Assembly (NCBI GenBank): GCA_963742725.1 | Contig: CAVUMX010000003.1 | Location: forward strand, 2,046,001 to 2,110,000 | Length of the DNA: 64,000 nucleotides | Direction of reading: 5' to 3' | DNA from: CAVVAL01 sp963742725 | Lineage (GTDB): Bacteria > Actinomycetota > Actinomycetes > Mycobacteriales > Cryptosporangiaceae | Shown: positions 34,212 to 44,408 of the stretch, in pieces | Layout: the number at the start of each line of letters is the position of its first letter | Numbering within the stretch: the stretch's first letter is position 1 | Translations under genes and position numbers: made by a program | The notes under the pieces: generated by a model | Told to the model about the DNA's origin: nothing | Database searches by the model: none | The model's input: the letters and a program-made list of their open reading frames with translations, nothing else

Positions 34212-35987
34212 TCAGCCGATCAGGCGGGAGAACTGGCGTCGGGCGGCGTCGAAGGTGGCGCGGTCGAGGACGGCGCCGGTGAGGCGGCCGGCGGTGATCG
34301 GCTCGGTGAAGAAGCGGTCCGGGAGCGTTTCGTCGGCCTCCGTGTGCCCCTCGCGGGCGGCGTACTCGCGCAGCAGCGCCCACCGGCGGCGGCCCCAGGC
34401 GCGCAGGTCGTCGACGGTGACGTCCCAACCGGTGACGGCGCCGACCAGTCCGGCGACGTCGTCCTCGGTGAGGATCCGGGTCGGCGGGCCCGCGAAGACA
34501 CACACGTCGAGGGCGTCGAAGCCGCTCCACAACTCCAGCAGCCCGTGCGTCAGCTCGACCTTCGCCGGGTCGAGCGAGGCCATCGGGAGGCCGCCGGCCG
34601 GGGCGCCCGCCCGCCGCACGTAGGCGTCGGACCCCCACTCCGGATCGAAGTCGATGTCGTGCTCGACGACGTCGTACCGGGGACCGAGCGGGCTCAGCGC
34701 GTACGCGAGCGCCTGGCCCTGCGACCCGCGCGGATCGGGGAACGTCAGCTCGACGCCCTTCACGTGCATCGCGTACGGCTCGGTCGCCGGGTCCCGCCGG
34801 GCCGCCCGCCGCACTCCCTCGGCGAGCAGGTCGCCGGCGCCGCGCCGGTACGCGACCGCCTCGGCCAGCTCCGCCAGCCCGGCGATGTCGCCGAACATCG
34901 GACCGCCCTCGCGCAGTCCCCGCTCGGCCAGCTCGCACCACCACCCGAGGACCCCGCCGAGCGACACCGGGTCGAGCCCCCAGTCGTGGCACCGCGCGTT
35001 CAGCGCGAGCAACGCGTCGAGGTCAGCGACGCCGAGGTTCGGCCCGAGCGCCCACAACGCCTCCTGATGCAACCCGGCCGCGCCGGCCCCGGACGAGAAC
35101 GTCTTGATGCAGTCGTTGGGGCAGCCGGGGCAGCCGCCGCCGGACCGGACGAGGCGTGCCGCGAGCGCGTCGCCCGCGAGCCCGTCATAGCCGGTCAGCG
35201 CCGACTCGCTGAAGTTCCGCGCCGGGTAGTACCCCTCCAGCGGGGACAGCGCCCCGAACCCCGGCGGGTCGTGCTGGATGCGCGTGAGCCGGTTGTCCGG
35301 GATCCCCGCCGCGTACCGGGCGGTCAGCGCCACGACGGCCACCGGATCGGCGACCGCGGGCGGGGCACCGCCGACCAGCACGACGGCCTTGAGGTTCTTC
35401 GCGCCCATGACCGCGCCGGCGCCGCCCCGGTACGCGGCGAAGTCCCGGTCCGTGACGATGCTGGCGAACCGGACGCGCCGCTCCCCGGCCGGTCCGATCG
35501 CGGCGACGTGCCCGTCCGGATGCCGTTCCTGGAGCGCGTCCGTGGTGGCGAACACGCCCAGGCCCCGGAGGTCCGTGGCGTCGCGCAGGGTCGCCTGCCC
35601 GTCCTCGACCAGGAGGTAGACGGGCGTCTCCGCCGCGCCGACCAGCACGATCCCGTCGAACCCGGACTCCTTGAGCGCGACCCCGAACGGCCCCTCGACG
35701 CGGGACTCGGCCGCGCCTCCGGACAGCGGCGACTTCGTCACCACGCTGAACCGCGCCAGCCCGACCGCCCGGACCCCGGCCGCCACACCGGACAGGAACA
35801 TCAGCGGCACGTCCGGATCGAACGCGTCCAGGCCGGGCCGCGTCTCGGTCAGCAACAGGTGCGCGCCGAGCAACCCCCCACCCACGTAGGTGCGCTGGCC
35901 CTCGGAGCTGAGCGGCTGGGTCGTGGCCGCGCCCGTGCCCAGGTCGACGCGCAGCAGCCGCCCGGAGCACCCCAGCGGCGTCACCAC
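34212..35987 (-). CDS. Aldehyde ferredoxin oxidoreductase family protein
   Basis: 591 aa tungsto- or molybdopterin iron-sulfur enzyme that oxidises an aldehyde to the acid with ferredoxin as acceptor. N-terminal domain: RVDLGTGAATTQPL, TYVGGGLLGAHLL, SVVTKSPLSGG, GFDGIVLVG and RGGAGAVMGAKNLKAV. The 4Fe-4S motif is GCPGCPNDCIKTF, with the fourth Cys probably in ALDVCVFAG. Cofactor-domain signature WGLDPVSLGG. Length is within the family range. It is the last gene of the minus-strand fucose operon, 73 bp after the lactonase-type gene with a long hairpin just before its GTG start. The substrate may be lactaldehyde or another sugar-derived aldehyde, which is inference. Confidence 0.88.
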   Translation of the reverse strand: MVTPLGCSGRLLRVDLGTGAATTQPLSSEGQRTYVGGGLLGAHLLLTETRPGLDAFDPDVPLMFLSGVAAGVRAVGLARFSVVTKSPLSGGAAESRVEGPFGVALKESGFDGIVLVGAAETPVYLLVEDGQATLRDATDLRGLGVFATTDALQERHPDGHVAAIGPAGERRVRFASIVTDRDFAAYRGGAGAVMGAKNLKAVVLVGGAPPAVADPVAVVALTARYAAGIPDNRLTRIQHDPPGFGALSPLEGYYPARNFSESALTGYDGLAGDALAARLVRSGGGCPGCPNDCIKTFSSGAGAAGLHQEALWALGPNLGVADLDALLALNARCHDWGLDPVSLGGVLGWWCELAERGLREGGPMFGDIAGLAELAEAVAYRRGAGDLLAEGVRRAARRDPATEPYAMHVKGVELTFPDPRGSQGQALAYALSPLGPRYDVVEHDIDFDPEWGSDAYVRRAGAPAGGLPMASLDPAKVELTHGLLELWSGFDALDVCVFAGPPTRILTEDDVAGLVGAVTGWDVTVDDLRAWGRRRWALLREYAAREGHTEADETLPDRFFTEPITAGRLTGAVLDRATFDAARRQFSRLIG

Positions 35988-35993
35988 GAGATC

Positions 35994-36045
35994 ACTCGGG
36001 GAAATCCACGCTTCCCTCGGCTCCGAAGGGTGGATTTCCCCGAGT
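35994..36045. terminator. 16-bp-arm hairpin directly upstream of the aldehyde oxidoreductase start
   Basis: ACTCGGGGAAATCCAC (35994-36009) pairs perfectly with GTGGATTTCCCCGAGT (36030-36045); loop of 20 nt. On the mRNA it begins 16 nt after the lactonase-type gene stop and ends 6 nt before the GTG of the next gene, so it would hide that gene's ribosome site. It could attenuate the last gene of the operon. Confidence 0.7.
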
Positions 36046-36060
36046 AATCCACAGTGGACC

Positions 36061-36897
36061 TCATCGCAGGGCGTACACCCGGCGAGCGACCCCGCCGAAG
36101 ACGGCGTCCCGCTCGCCCGGGTCGAGCCCCGATGTCAGCTCCTCGGCGGCCGCGACCACGTCCGCGTAAGTCCCGGCGACCGTGCAGACGGGCCAGTCCG
36201 AGCCGAACATGACCCGGTCGGGGCCGAACGCGTCGAGTACCACGTCCGCATAGGGCTTGAGGTCTTGCACCGTCCACGACGCCCAGTCCGCCTCCGTGAC
36301 CAGCCCGGACAGCTTGCACGACACGTTGGGCCGCGCCGCCAGCGCCCGCAGCTGGCCCGCCCACGGCTCCACGTCGCCCGACGCGACGGGCGGTTTCGAG
36401 CAGTGGTCGAGGACGAATGTCAGCTCAGGGAGCCGCTCCGCGCAGGCGACTGCCGCCGGGAGCTGGTGCGGCAGGGTCAGCAGGTCGTACGCCAGCCCGG
36501 CGGAGGCGACCGCCGCGAGGCCGCGCAGGACGTCCGGACGGAGCAGCCACTCCGGATCCGGCTCGCCCTGCACCTGGTGACGGATGCCGACCAGCCACTC
36601 CCCGCCCGGCCCGGACCGCAGCGAAGCCAGCGCCCCAGCCACGTCCGGGGCGGTCAGGTCGACCCAGCCGACCACGCCCGCGACCAGGTCGGAGCCGGCC
36701 GCGATGGCCAGGAACTCCGGCGTCTCCTCGGCGACCGTGACCGTCTGCACGAGCACGGTGGCGGTGATCCCGGCGGCACGGGCCTGCGGCGCCAGCTCGT
36801 CGACGGTGAACGTCCGGTGCAGGGGTTCGAGCGCGCCGGTCGTCCACGGCTGGTCCCGGACGGCGAGGTCCCACACGTGGTGGTGAGCGTCAATCAT
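36061..36897 (-). CDS. Amidohydrolase_2 family lactonase (L-fucono-1,5-lactonase-like)
   Basis: 278 aa TIM-barrel hydrolase. MIDAHHHVWDL supplies the first metal-site His pair; TVLVQTVTVAEETPEFLAIA, GIRHQVQGEPDPEWL, FVLDHCSKPP, VSCKLSGLVTEADW and the terminal metal Asp in RVMFGSDWPVCTVAGTY are the pattern of the L-fuconolactone / sugar-lactone hydrolase branch. It would open the lactone made by the aldo/keto reductase encoded immediately upstream, whose stop overlaps this start (ATGA). Assignment to fucono-lactone rests on the neighbouring L-fuconate dehydratase gene. Confidence 0.88.
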   Translation of the reverse strand: MIDAHHHVWDLAVRDQPWTTGALEPLHRTFTVDELAPQARAAGITATVLVQTVTVAEETPEFLAIAAGSDLVAGVVGWVDLTAPDVAGALASLRSGPGGEWLVGIRHQVQGEPDPEWLLRPDVLRGLAAVASAGLAYDLLTLPHQLPAAVACAERLPELTFVLDHCSKPPVASGDVEPWAGQLRALAARPNVSCKLSGLVTEADWASWTVQDLKPYADVVLDAFGPDRVMFGSDWPVCTVAGTYADVVAAAEELTSGLDPGERDAVFGGVARRVYALR

Positions 36898-37837
36898 GAG
36901 ACCTCCCCCCAGAGAGCCTCAGGGACATCGGAGCGCAGGGCGGCGAGGTTCGCGGAGGTCTCGGCCACGCTGCGGGCGCCGCTCAGCACCGACACCACCG
37001 CCGGATGCGAGTACGGGAACTGCAACGCGGCCGTGGTCAGCGGCACGCCGTGCCGTTCGCACACGGCCCGCAGCTCCTGGGCGCGCGCGACCATGTCGTC
37101 CGGCGCCGGGAAGTAGTTGAACGGGGCGCCGGGACGGGGGTCCGCGAGCAACCCCGAGTTGAACACCCCGCCGATGACGACCGCCCGACCGCGCTCGACC
37201 GCCGCCGGCAGCAGATCGGCCAGCCCGGACCGGTCAAGCAGCGTGTACCGGCCGGCGAGCAGCACGACGTCGATGTCCGTCTCGGTGACGAACCGGGCCG
37301 GTACCGCCGACTGGTTCATGCCCACCCCGATGGCCCGCACGACACCCTCGGACCGCAGCTTCTCCAGCGCCGGGTACGCCTCGCTGAGCGCCTGCTCGAC
37401 GTGGTCGTCCGGGTCGTGCAGGTACACGATGTCGACGCGGTCGAGGCCGAGGCGGGTCAGGCTGGCGTCGAGGGAGCGGCGCACGCCGTCACCGGAGAAG
37501 TCCCAGCGCGTCTCCCGGGCCGGCACCTCACCGGCGAAGATCGTCGCGGGCGGGAACTCGGCGTCCTCCAGGATCCGTCCGACCTTGGTCGACAGCGTGT
37601 ACGAGTCGCGCGGCACCCCGGCGAGCGCCTTGCCGACCCGTTCCTCGACGAGCCCCTGGGCGTAGTGCGGCGCGGTGTCGAGGTAGGACAGGCCGGCGTC
37701 CAGGGCGTGCCGGATCGTGGCCAGCGCGTCGTCCTCGGACACCGCCGCGTACATGCCGCCGATCCCCGCCGTGCCGACCCCGAGGGCGGTCACCGCCACA
37801 CCCGTATCCCGGATCGTCCGCAACCCCGTCGGCTCGA

Positions 37838-37841
<4 letters not shown>
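36894..37841 (-). CDS. Aldo/keto reductase, L-fucose (D-threo-aldose 1-) dehydrogenase-like
   Basis: 315 aa. ALGVGTAGIGGMY, YLDTAPHYAQGLVEERVGKAL (catalytic Asp and Tyr), LSTKVGRIL (catalytic Lys), VDIVYLHDPDDH (His), AIGVGMNQSAVPARFV, LAGRYTLLDRSGL and VVIGGVFNSGLLA are the pattern of the D-threo-aldose 1-dehydrogenase branch, which oxidises L-fucose and similar sugars at C1. The translated frame continues upstream through the ATPase gene, but the true ATG at 37841 overlaps that gene's stop by 4 bp. First enzyme of the inferred non-phosphorylated fucose route. Confidence 0.88.
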
Positions 37842-39342
<1,501 letters not shown>

Positions 39343-39346
<4 letters not shown>

Positions 39347-40350
39347 GTGGGCGCCTTTCCCTCGCGCAGGCGACTGAGCAGCACCGCGCCGAGCACCACG
39401 ACACCCACCACCAGGTCGACCCAGCGGCGGTCGATGTCGAACTGCGCCTGCGTCACGTCGACCATCCGGATGATGAACGCCGCCAGGACGGTGCCGACCA
39501 CGCTCACCGCTCCCCCGGTCAGCGCCACCCCGCCGATGATCGGGGCGGCGAAGCTCGGCAGCAGGAGATCGTCCCCGATCGAGGTGTTGACCGACCCCGA
39601 CCCGGAGATCACCAGCACGGACGCCACCCCGACGAGCAGGCCCGACAGCGTGTGCGCGACGACGAGCGACCGGTCGTTGGAGACGCCCGAGAGCCGCGCG
39701 GCGAACGGGTTGCCGCCGCTGGCCAGCAGGTTCCGGCCGGACACCGTGCGCCGGAAGTAGAAGGCGACCAGCGCCGCGACCGCGAGCGCCGCCAGGAAGA
39801 TCACCGGGATGCCGGCCAGGGACGCGTCGCCCAACTCCTGGAGCCCGGGCGAGTACCCCTGGATCGTGCCCGACCCGGCCACCCCGTACCGCAGGCCCTC
39901 CAGGATCGTCATCGTCGCGAGCGTGACGACGAACCCGTTGATCCTCGTGACGACCACCAGCACGCCGTTGACCGCGCCGACCAGCGCCCCGAGCCCCAGC
40001 GCGATCGCGACCGCCGCCAGCGCCGGCACCGAGTGCTCGACCATCAGCGACGCGGCCGTCATCGCGCAGTACCCGGTGAGCGCGCCCACCGACAGGTTCA
40101 TCTGGCCGACGCCGAGCACGACCATCTGCGCCAGCCCGATCACGATCGGCACGGCCAGGAACCGGAAGAACGCGCCGAGCGTGCCGCCGGTCAGCAGGTT
40201 GAAGTCCGTGGCGACGGCGAGCACCGAGAAACCCACGACGCTGATCGCCGCGAGCGTGAACTCGCTCGTCCGGTAGAACCGGCTGGCCTGGGTAGCGCGG
40301 CGGGCCGGCGGTGCCCCGGTCGGGTCGGCGGGTGGAAGAGCGGTGGTCAT
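39343..40350 (-). CDS. Sugar ABC transporter permease 1 (CUT2)
   Basis: 335 aa from the ATG at 40350. About ten helices. The CUT2 permease motifs GQMNLSVGALTGYCAMTAASLM, NGVLVVVTRINGFVVTLATMTILEGLRYG (long block, split), FYFRRTVSGRNLLASGGNPFAARLSGV and FAAPIIGGVALTGGAVSVVGTVLAAF are clear. Frame upstream of this ATG is shadow inside permease 2. Forms the channel together with permease 2. Confidence 0.92.
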
Positions 40351-41414
40351 GGCTTCACTCCGCGGCGTTCGGCGAGGACGACCCGGAGGCGGTCCAGCGA
40401 CAGGGCCAGGATCAGCACGACGCCGAGGTAGATCTTCAGCTCGTCGAGGACGAACCCGAGCAGGTTCAGTCCCTTGTAGATGATCTGCGTGAGCGTGGCG
40501 CCCAGGACGGTGCCGAGCACCGATACGGCGCCGCCGGCGAGCAGCGTGCCACCGAGGACGGGCGCCAGGAACGACGGCAGCAGGAACCCCTCGCCGATCG
40601 TGGCCGAGAACGCGCCGTTGTTGATGGCGAGCAGGAACCCGGCCAGCGCGGCGAGGGTGCCGGACATGGCGTGGGCGCCGATGACCCGACGGCCGGTTGG
40701 GATGCCGGAGTACTTGGCGGCGCGCTCGCTGGACCCGGTCATCAGCAGCTCGCGCCCGAGCCGCGTGTACCGGAAGACGTAGCCGACCACGATCGCGGCG
40801 ACCAGCCCGAACGGCGCGACGAGCGGGATCGCGGACGGGCCGCACACGTCGCCTGCGCAGTAGTCGCCGAACGTGTCGTTGCGGAGCTGGTCCATGCCGT
40901 CCGGATGGACGGCGAACGACACCCCGCCCGTGACGCTGTTGTAGAGCAGCGTGACGAGGCCGAGTAGGGCGAAGTCCAGGGCGAGCGTGACGACGAACGA
41001 GTTGACGCCGGTCCGGGCGATGATCAGGCCCGCGAGCCCGCCGACCGCCGCCCCGACGGCCAGGCCGATCACCAGTCCGAGGTAGAGCGGGACGCCGAGC
41101 GCGCTGTACGCCCACCCCATCGCGAACGCCGACAGGGCGGCCATCCGCCCGACGGCGAGATTCATGTGGCCGAGGGACAGCACGCACAGCTGGGCGAGGC
41201 CGACGATCAGGAACACCGTGACGTCGGCCAGCAGCGGGACGACCGTCAGCTGCTCGTTGAAGAACGCCGGCCGCAACGATCCGAACACCGCGATCAGGAC
41301 GGCGATGACGACGAGCAGCCCGATCCGCGGGTTGGCCCAGAACGGCAGCCGCCCGCCGGGACGGGCGACCCGTGGCTCTTCCACGTCGGGCGGGGGCGCC
41401 GCTACGACCGTCAT
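40347..41414 (-). CDS. Sugar ABC transporter permease 2 (CUT2)
   Basis: 355 aa from the ATG at 41414, with cytoplasmic N-terminus and about ten helices. VLSLGHMNLAVGRMAALSAFAMG, IARTGVNSFVVTLALDFALLG, RYTRLGRELLMTGSSERAAKYSGI and LAPVLGGTLLAGGAVSVLGTVLGA follow the RbsC-type pattern. An inserted periplasmic loop of about 45 residues has two Cys (GDYCAGDVCGPS), absent in permease 1, possibly a disulfide. Both ends overlap neighbours (ATGA). Confidence 0.92.
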   Translation of the reverse strand: MTVVAAPPPDVEEPRVARPGGRLPFWANPRIGLLVVIAVLIAVFGSLRPAFFNEQLTVVPLLADVTVFLIVGLAQLCVLSLGHMNLAVGRMAALSAFAMGWAYSALGVPLYLGLVIGLAVGAAVGGLAGLIIARTGVNSFVVTLALDFALLGLVTLLYNSVTGGVSFAVHPDGMDQLRNDTFGDYCAGDVCGPSAIPLVAPFGLVAAIVVGYVFRYTRLGRELLMTGSSERAAKYSGIPTGRRVIGAHAMSGTLAALAGFLLAINNGAFSATIGEGFLLPSFLAPVLGGTLLAGGAVSVLGTVLGATLTQIIYKGLNLLGFVLDELKIYLGVVLILALSLDRLRVVLAERRGVKP

Positions 41415-42499
41415 GCCACTCTCCGGTCCTCGATGGCGTCGCGGTCCCAGGTGATGCCGAGGCCGGGCTGGGACGGGGCGACCGCGTGGCCGTCGACGAC
41501 CTCCAGCTCGCCCACCGTGATGGCGCGCAGCTGCGGGATCCGTTCGACGTAGCGGCCGTTGGGGACGGCGGCGGCCAGGCTGACGTGCAGTTCCATGAGG
41601 AAGTGCGGGCACACGGACACGTTCATGGCCTCGGCGAGGTGGGCGATCTTGAGCCACGGCGTGATGCCGCCGACCCGCGCCGCGTCGGGCTGGACGATGC
41701 CGGCGGCGCCGCGACGCAGGTACTCGGCGAACTGGCCGATCGAGTACAGCGACTCCCCGACGGCGACCGGCAGCGTCGTGCCGCGGACGACCTCGGCGTG
41801 GCCGCTGACGTCGTCCGGAGGGAGGGGTTCTTCGAACCAGGCCACGTCGAGCGGTTCGAGCAGCGCGGCGCGGCGACGGGCCTCGGCGGCCGTGAGCGAC
41901 TGGTTGGCGTCGACCATGATCTCCAGGCCGTCGCCGACCGCGTTCCGGACGGCCGCGACCCGTTCCGCGTCCTCGCGGCCGTCGGGCTTGCCGATCTTGA
42001 GCTTCACGCCGAGCCAGCCGGCCGCCTGCGCCGCCTTCGCGCCGGACACCAGGTCGTCGACGCCGAGGTGCAGCCAGCCGCCTTCGGTGTCGTACAGCGG
42101 CACGCGCGGCTTGGCGCCGCCGGCGACGATCCACAGGGGAGACTGCGCGCGCAGGCAACGCAGGTCCCACAGGGCGGTGTCGACGGCCGCCAGGGCGAGG
42201 GACGTGAGCACGCCGACGGTCGTGGACCGCGTGGCGGAGAACAGGTCCCGCCACACGGCCTCGATCCGTGCCGCGTCCTGACCGGGGAGCCGGGGCAGCA
42301 GGTGGTCCCGCAGCAACGCGAGGACCGAGCTGCCGCCGGTTCCGATCGTGAACGCGTACCCCGTGCCGATCAGCCCGTCATCCGTGCTCACCTCGACGAA
42401 GATCGTCTCCTGCTTGACGAACGACTGCACGGCGTCGGTGCGGACGGTCTCCACCTCGACGTCGACGAGGTATGCCCCGGCTTTCGTGATGATCGGCAC
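41411..42499 (-). CDS. Mandelate racemase/enolase-superfamily sugar-acid dehydratase
   Basis: 362 aa from GTG at 42499. Capping domain with VFVEVSTDDGLIGTGYAF-like N-terminal block; barrel with the base motif GVKLKIGKPDG (KxK), metal ligands in MVDANQS, AWFEEPLPPDD and VAVGESLYS, and the His-bearing PHFLMELHVSLAAAV. KPRVPLYDTEGGWLHLGV resembles the galactarate/L-talarate dehydratase branch. It would dehydrate an aldonate or aldarate; it is not the same subgroup as the fuconate dehydratase across the divergent promoter. Overlaps permease 2 by 4 bp and starts 8 bp after the binding-protein stop. Confidence 0.88.
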   Translation of the reverse strand: MPIITKAGAYLVDVEVETVRTDAVQSFVKQETIFVEVSTDDGLIGTGYAFTIGTGGSSVLALLRDHLLPRLPGQDAARIEAVWRDLFSATRSTTVGVLTSLALAAVDTALWDLRCLRAQSPLWIVAGGAKPRVPLYDTEGGWLHLGVDDLVSGAKAAQAAGWLGVKLKIGKPDGREDAERVAAVRNAVGDGLEIMVDANQSLTAAEARRRAALLEPLDVAWFEEPLPPDDVSGHAEVVRGTTLPVAVGESLYSIGQFAEYLRRGAAGIVQPDAARVGGITPWLKIAHLAEAMNVSVCPHFLMELHVSLAAAVPNGRYVERIPQLRAITVGELEVVDGHAVAPSQPGLGITWDRDAIEDRRVA

Positions 42500-42507
42500 G
42501 CCGCCCC

Positions 42508-43545
42508 CTACTTGCAGCTCAGGTACTTGCCGTCGAAGTCCTTCTTCAGCTCCTCGGACTTGGCGGTCCGCTCGGCCTCGAAGGTGTCGATGTTGGCCTT
42601 GGTCACGACGAACGACCCGGAGTCGATGATCACGCCCGACTCGCTCATGTCGCAGCCGGTGGCGAGCTTGCCCAGCGCGTAGCTGCCCACGTAGGACTGC
42701 CCGACCGGGTTCTGGAGGACGGTGCCGGACAGCGAACCGTCCTTGATGCCGGCGATGACCGTCGCGTCGTCGTCGATCGCGATCACCTTGATCGGCAGCT
42801 TCGACCGCTTCACGCCCTCGGCCGAGGCCACCGCCGGGTTGTAGGCGGTGTTGACGATGCCGGCGATCTGGTTGCCCTTGGCCGCGAGCAGGTCGGCGAC
42901 GGCCTTCTGCGCGGTCTGGAGATCCTTGTCGATGTCGGTGACGACCTGGAGGATCTTCACCTGCCCGCCCGACTCTCCGACGGCCTTCTCCACGCCCGCG
43001 ATCCGCCGCTGCGTGTTCGAGTCGACCTTGTTGCCGGTCAGGTGGACGAGGTTGCCCTTGCCGCCCATCGCCTCGATGGCCGCCTTCGCGGCCTTGTACG
43101 CGGCCAGTTCCACGTCGGTGGACAGGCAGAAGTCTGCCTTGTTGACGTTGCCCGCCGGGCACGACGCCAGCGAGGCGACCGTGAATCCCTTGCGGTGCAG
43201 GTCGTCGAACGTGGAGTTGATGTTCTCCGGCGCCACGCCGAACACACCGAACGCGTTGTAGCCCTGCGCGGCGAGCGAGGTGAGGACGTTGTTCTGCTTG
43301 GTCTGCTCCCACCCGGCGGTCTCGTTGTACGTCACGTCGCCGAGGTCGAAGTCCGACTTGGCCTTGTCGCCACCGGTCTTCCAGGGCTGGAAGTACGGAT
43401 GCGCGCCACCAGGGACGAGCGCCACCTTCACATCGGACGACTTGTCGAGCTTCGCGCCCGCGTCGGCGCTGTCGTCCTTCCGGCTACAGCCGGCCATACC
43501 GATCAGCGCGAGGGCAAGGGCCCCTGCGGCTACTCGCTGGAACAT
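42508..43545 (-). CDS. Sugar-binding lipoprotein of the CUT2 transporter
   Basis: 345 aa, lipobox MAGC with lipidated Cys near residue 20. Periplasmic-binding-protein type 1 domain: VKVALVPGGAHPYFQPWKTGGDKA (family block), TYNETAGWEQTKQNNVL, GNLVHLTGNKVDSNTQRRIAGVEKAV, AGIVNTAYNPAVASAEG, IKVIAIDDDATVIAGIKDGSLSGTV (block) and GQSYVGSYALGKLA. It binds the sugar for the CUT2 permease; fucose is inferred from the pathway genes. First gene of the eight-gene minus-strand operon, with the palindrome at 43589 44 bp upstream of its ATG. Confidence 0.93.
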   Translation of the reverse strand: MFQRVAAGALALALIGMAGCSRKDDSADAGAKLDKSSDVKVALVPGGAHPYFQPWKTGGDKAKSDFDLGDVTYNETAGWEQTKQNNVLTSLAAQGYNAFGVFGVAPENINSTFDDLHRKGFTVASLASCPAGNVNKADFCLSTDVELAAYKAAKAAIEAMGGKGNLVHLTGNKVDSNTQRRIAGVEKAVGESGGQVKILQVVTDIDKDLQTAQKAVADLLAAKGNQIAGIVNTAYNPAVASAEGVKRSKLPIKVIAIDDDATVIAGIKDGSLSGTVLQNPVGQSYVGSYALGKLATGCDMSESGVIIDSGSFVVTKANIDTFEAERTAKSEELKKDFDGKYLSCK

Positions 43546-43588
43546 CCGTACTCCACCTCCGGACTCCGGTGGGTGCGTCTCACACCCT

Positions 43589-43604
43589 AGATCCTATAGG
43601 ATCT
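43589..43604. promoter_or_regulatory. Perfect 16-bp palindrome, candidate operator of the fucose regulator
   Basis: AGATCCTATAGGATCT is a perfect dyad in the 142-bp space between the divergent starts of the binding-protein gene and the FadR/GntR regulator gene. It lies 44 bp from the former and 84 bp from the latter, and TATAGGAT overlaps a -10-like hexamer. FadR-type regulators bind short dyads of this kind, so it is the natural candidate site for coordinated control of both operons. Confidence 0.7.
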
Positions 43605-43687
43605 GCGATGTAGCTTGTGTACTGCGTCACACGACGTGGCGTCAAGAGTTGGCAACACGCGTGATCTGTTCGCAATCGGGAGGGACG

Positions 43688-44404
43688 ATGGTGACCTCGG
43701 CCAAGCCAGCCGACGACCTCTTCGCCGGCCGGCCGAGACCGCGCAGGCTCACCCTCACGGACGACGTGTACGAAAGCGTGAAGGCGCTGATCATGGACCA
43801 CGTGCTCGCGCCGGGCGCCAAGGTCACGATCGACGTGCTGGCGCGCAGCCTCGACGTCTCCCCCACGCCCGTGCGCGAGGCCCTCGCCCGGCTGGAGTCC
43901 GACGGGCTGGTCATCAAGCGGGCCATGCAGGGCTACACGACCTCGCCGCTGCTGACCCGCGACCAGTTCGAGGAGCTGTTCGAGCTGCGGCTGCTACTGG
44001 AGCCGGCCGGCGCCGCGCTGGCGGCCGAGCGCGCGTCCCGCGAGGCCGTCGAGACCGTGCGCGCCGAGGCCAACCAGGTGCAGCCGGTGTCCGGCGGGGC
44101 GATGACGTACGAGGAGTACAAGGCGTTCTCCGCCGCCGACGCGAAGTTCCACGACGCGGTGGCCGGTGCGTCCGGCAACACGATGCTGCGGGAGTCGCTT
44201 ACCCGGCTCCACGCCCACCTGCACCTGAACCGGCTGCACTACCCCAGCGCCAAGGCCGGGCGCACCTTCCCGGAACACCGCAAGATCGCCGCCGCCATCG
44301 CCGCCGGAAAACCGGAGGCGGCCGCGCTGGCGATGCGCGAACACCTCGTGCGGTCCCGGGACCGCCACGGCCAGATCTTCAGCACACCGACGACGCAGGG
44401 TTGA
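43688..44404 (+). CDS. FadR-subfamily GntR transcriptional regulator
   Basis: 238 aa from the ATG at 43688 (GGGAGGG 4-9 bp upstream). Winged helix-turn-helix: DDVYESVKALIMDHVLAPGAKVTIDVLARSLDVSPTPVREALARLESDGLVIKR is the block that defines GntR (quoted only in part: LDVSPTPVREALARLE). The all-helical FCD effector domain follows: FEELFELRLLLEPAGAALAA, with metal-type His residues in ADAKFHDAVAGASGN, HAHLHLNRLHYPS and EHRKIAAAI. Probably represses both divergent operons until a pathway acid or sugar binds. Precedes fucD by 4 bp. Confidence 0.92.
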   Translation: MVTSAKPADDLFAGRPRPRRLTLTDDVYESVKALIMDHVLAPGAKVTIDVLARSLDVSPTPVREALARLESDGLVIKRAMQGYTTSPLLTRDQFEELFELRLLLEPAGAALAAERASREAVETVRAEANQVQPVSGGAMTYEEYKAFSAADAKFHDAVAGASGNTMLRESLTRLHAHLHLNRLHYPSAKAGRTFPEHRKIAAAIAAGKPEAAALAMREHLVRSRDRHGQIFSTPTTQG

Positions 44405-44408
44405 GCCG

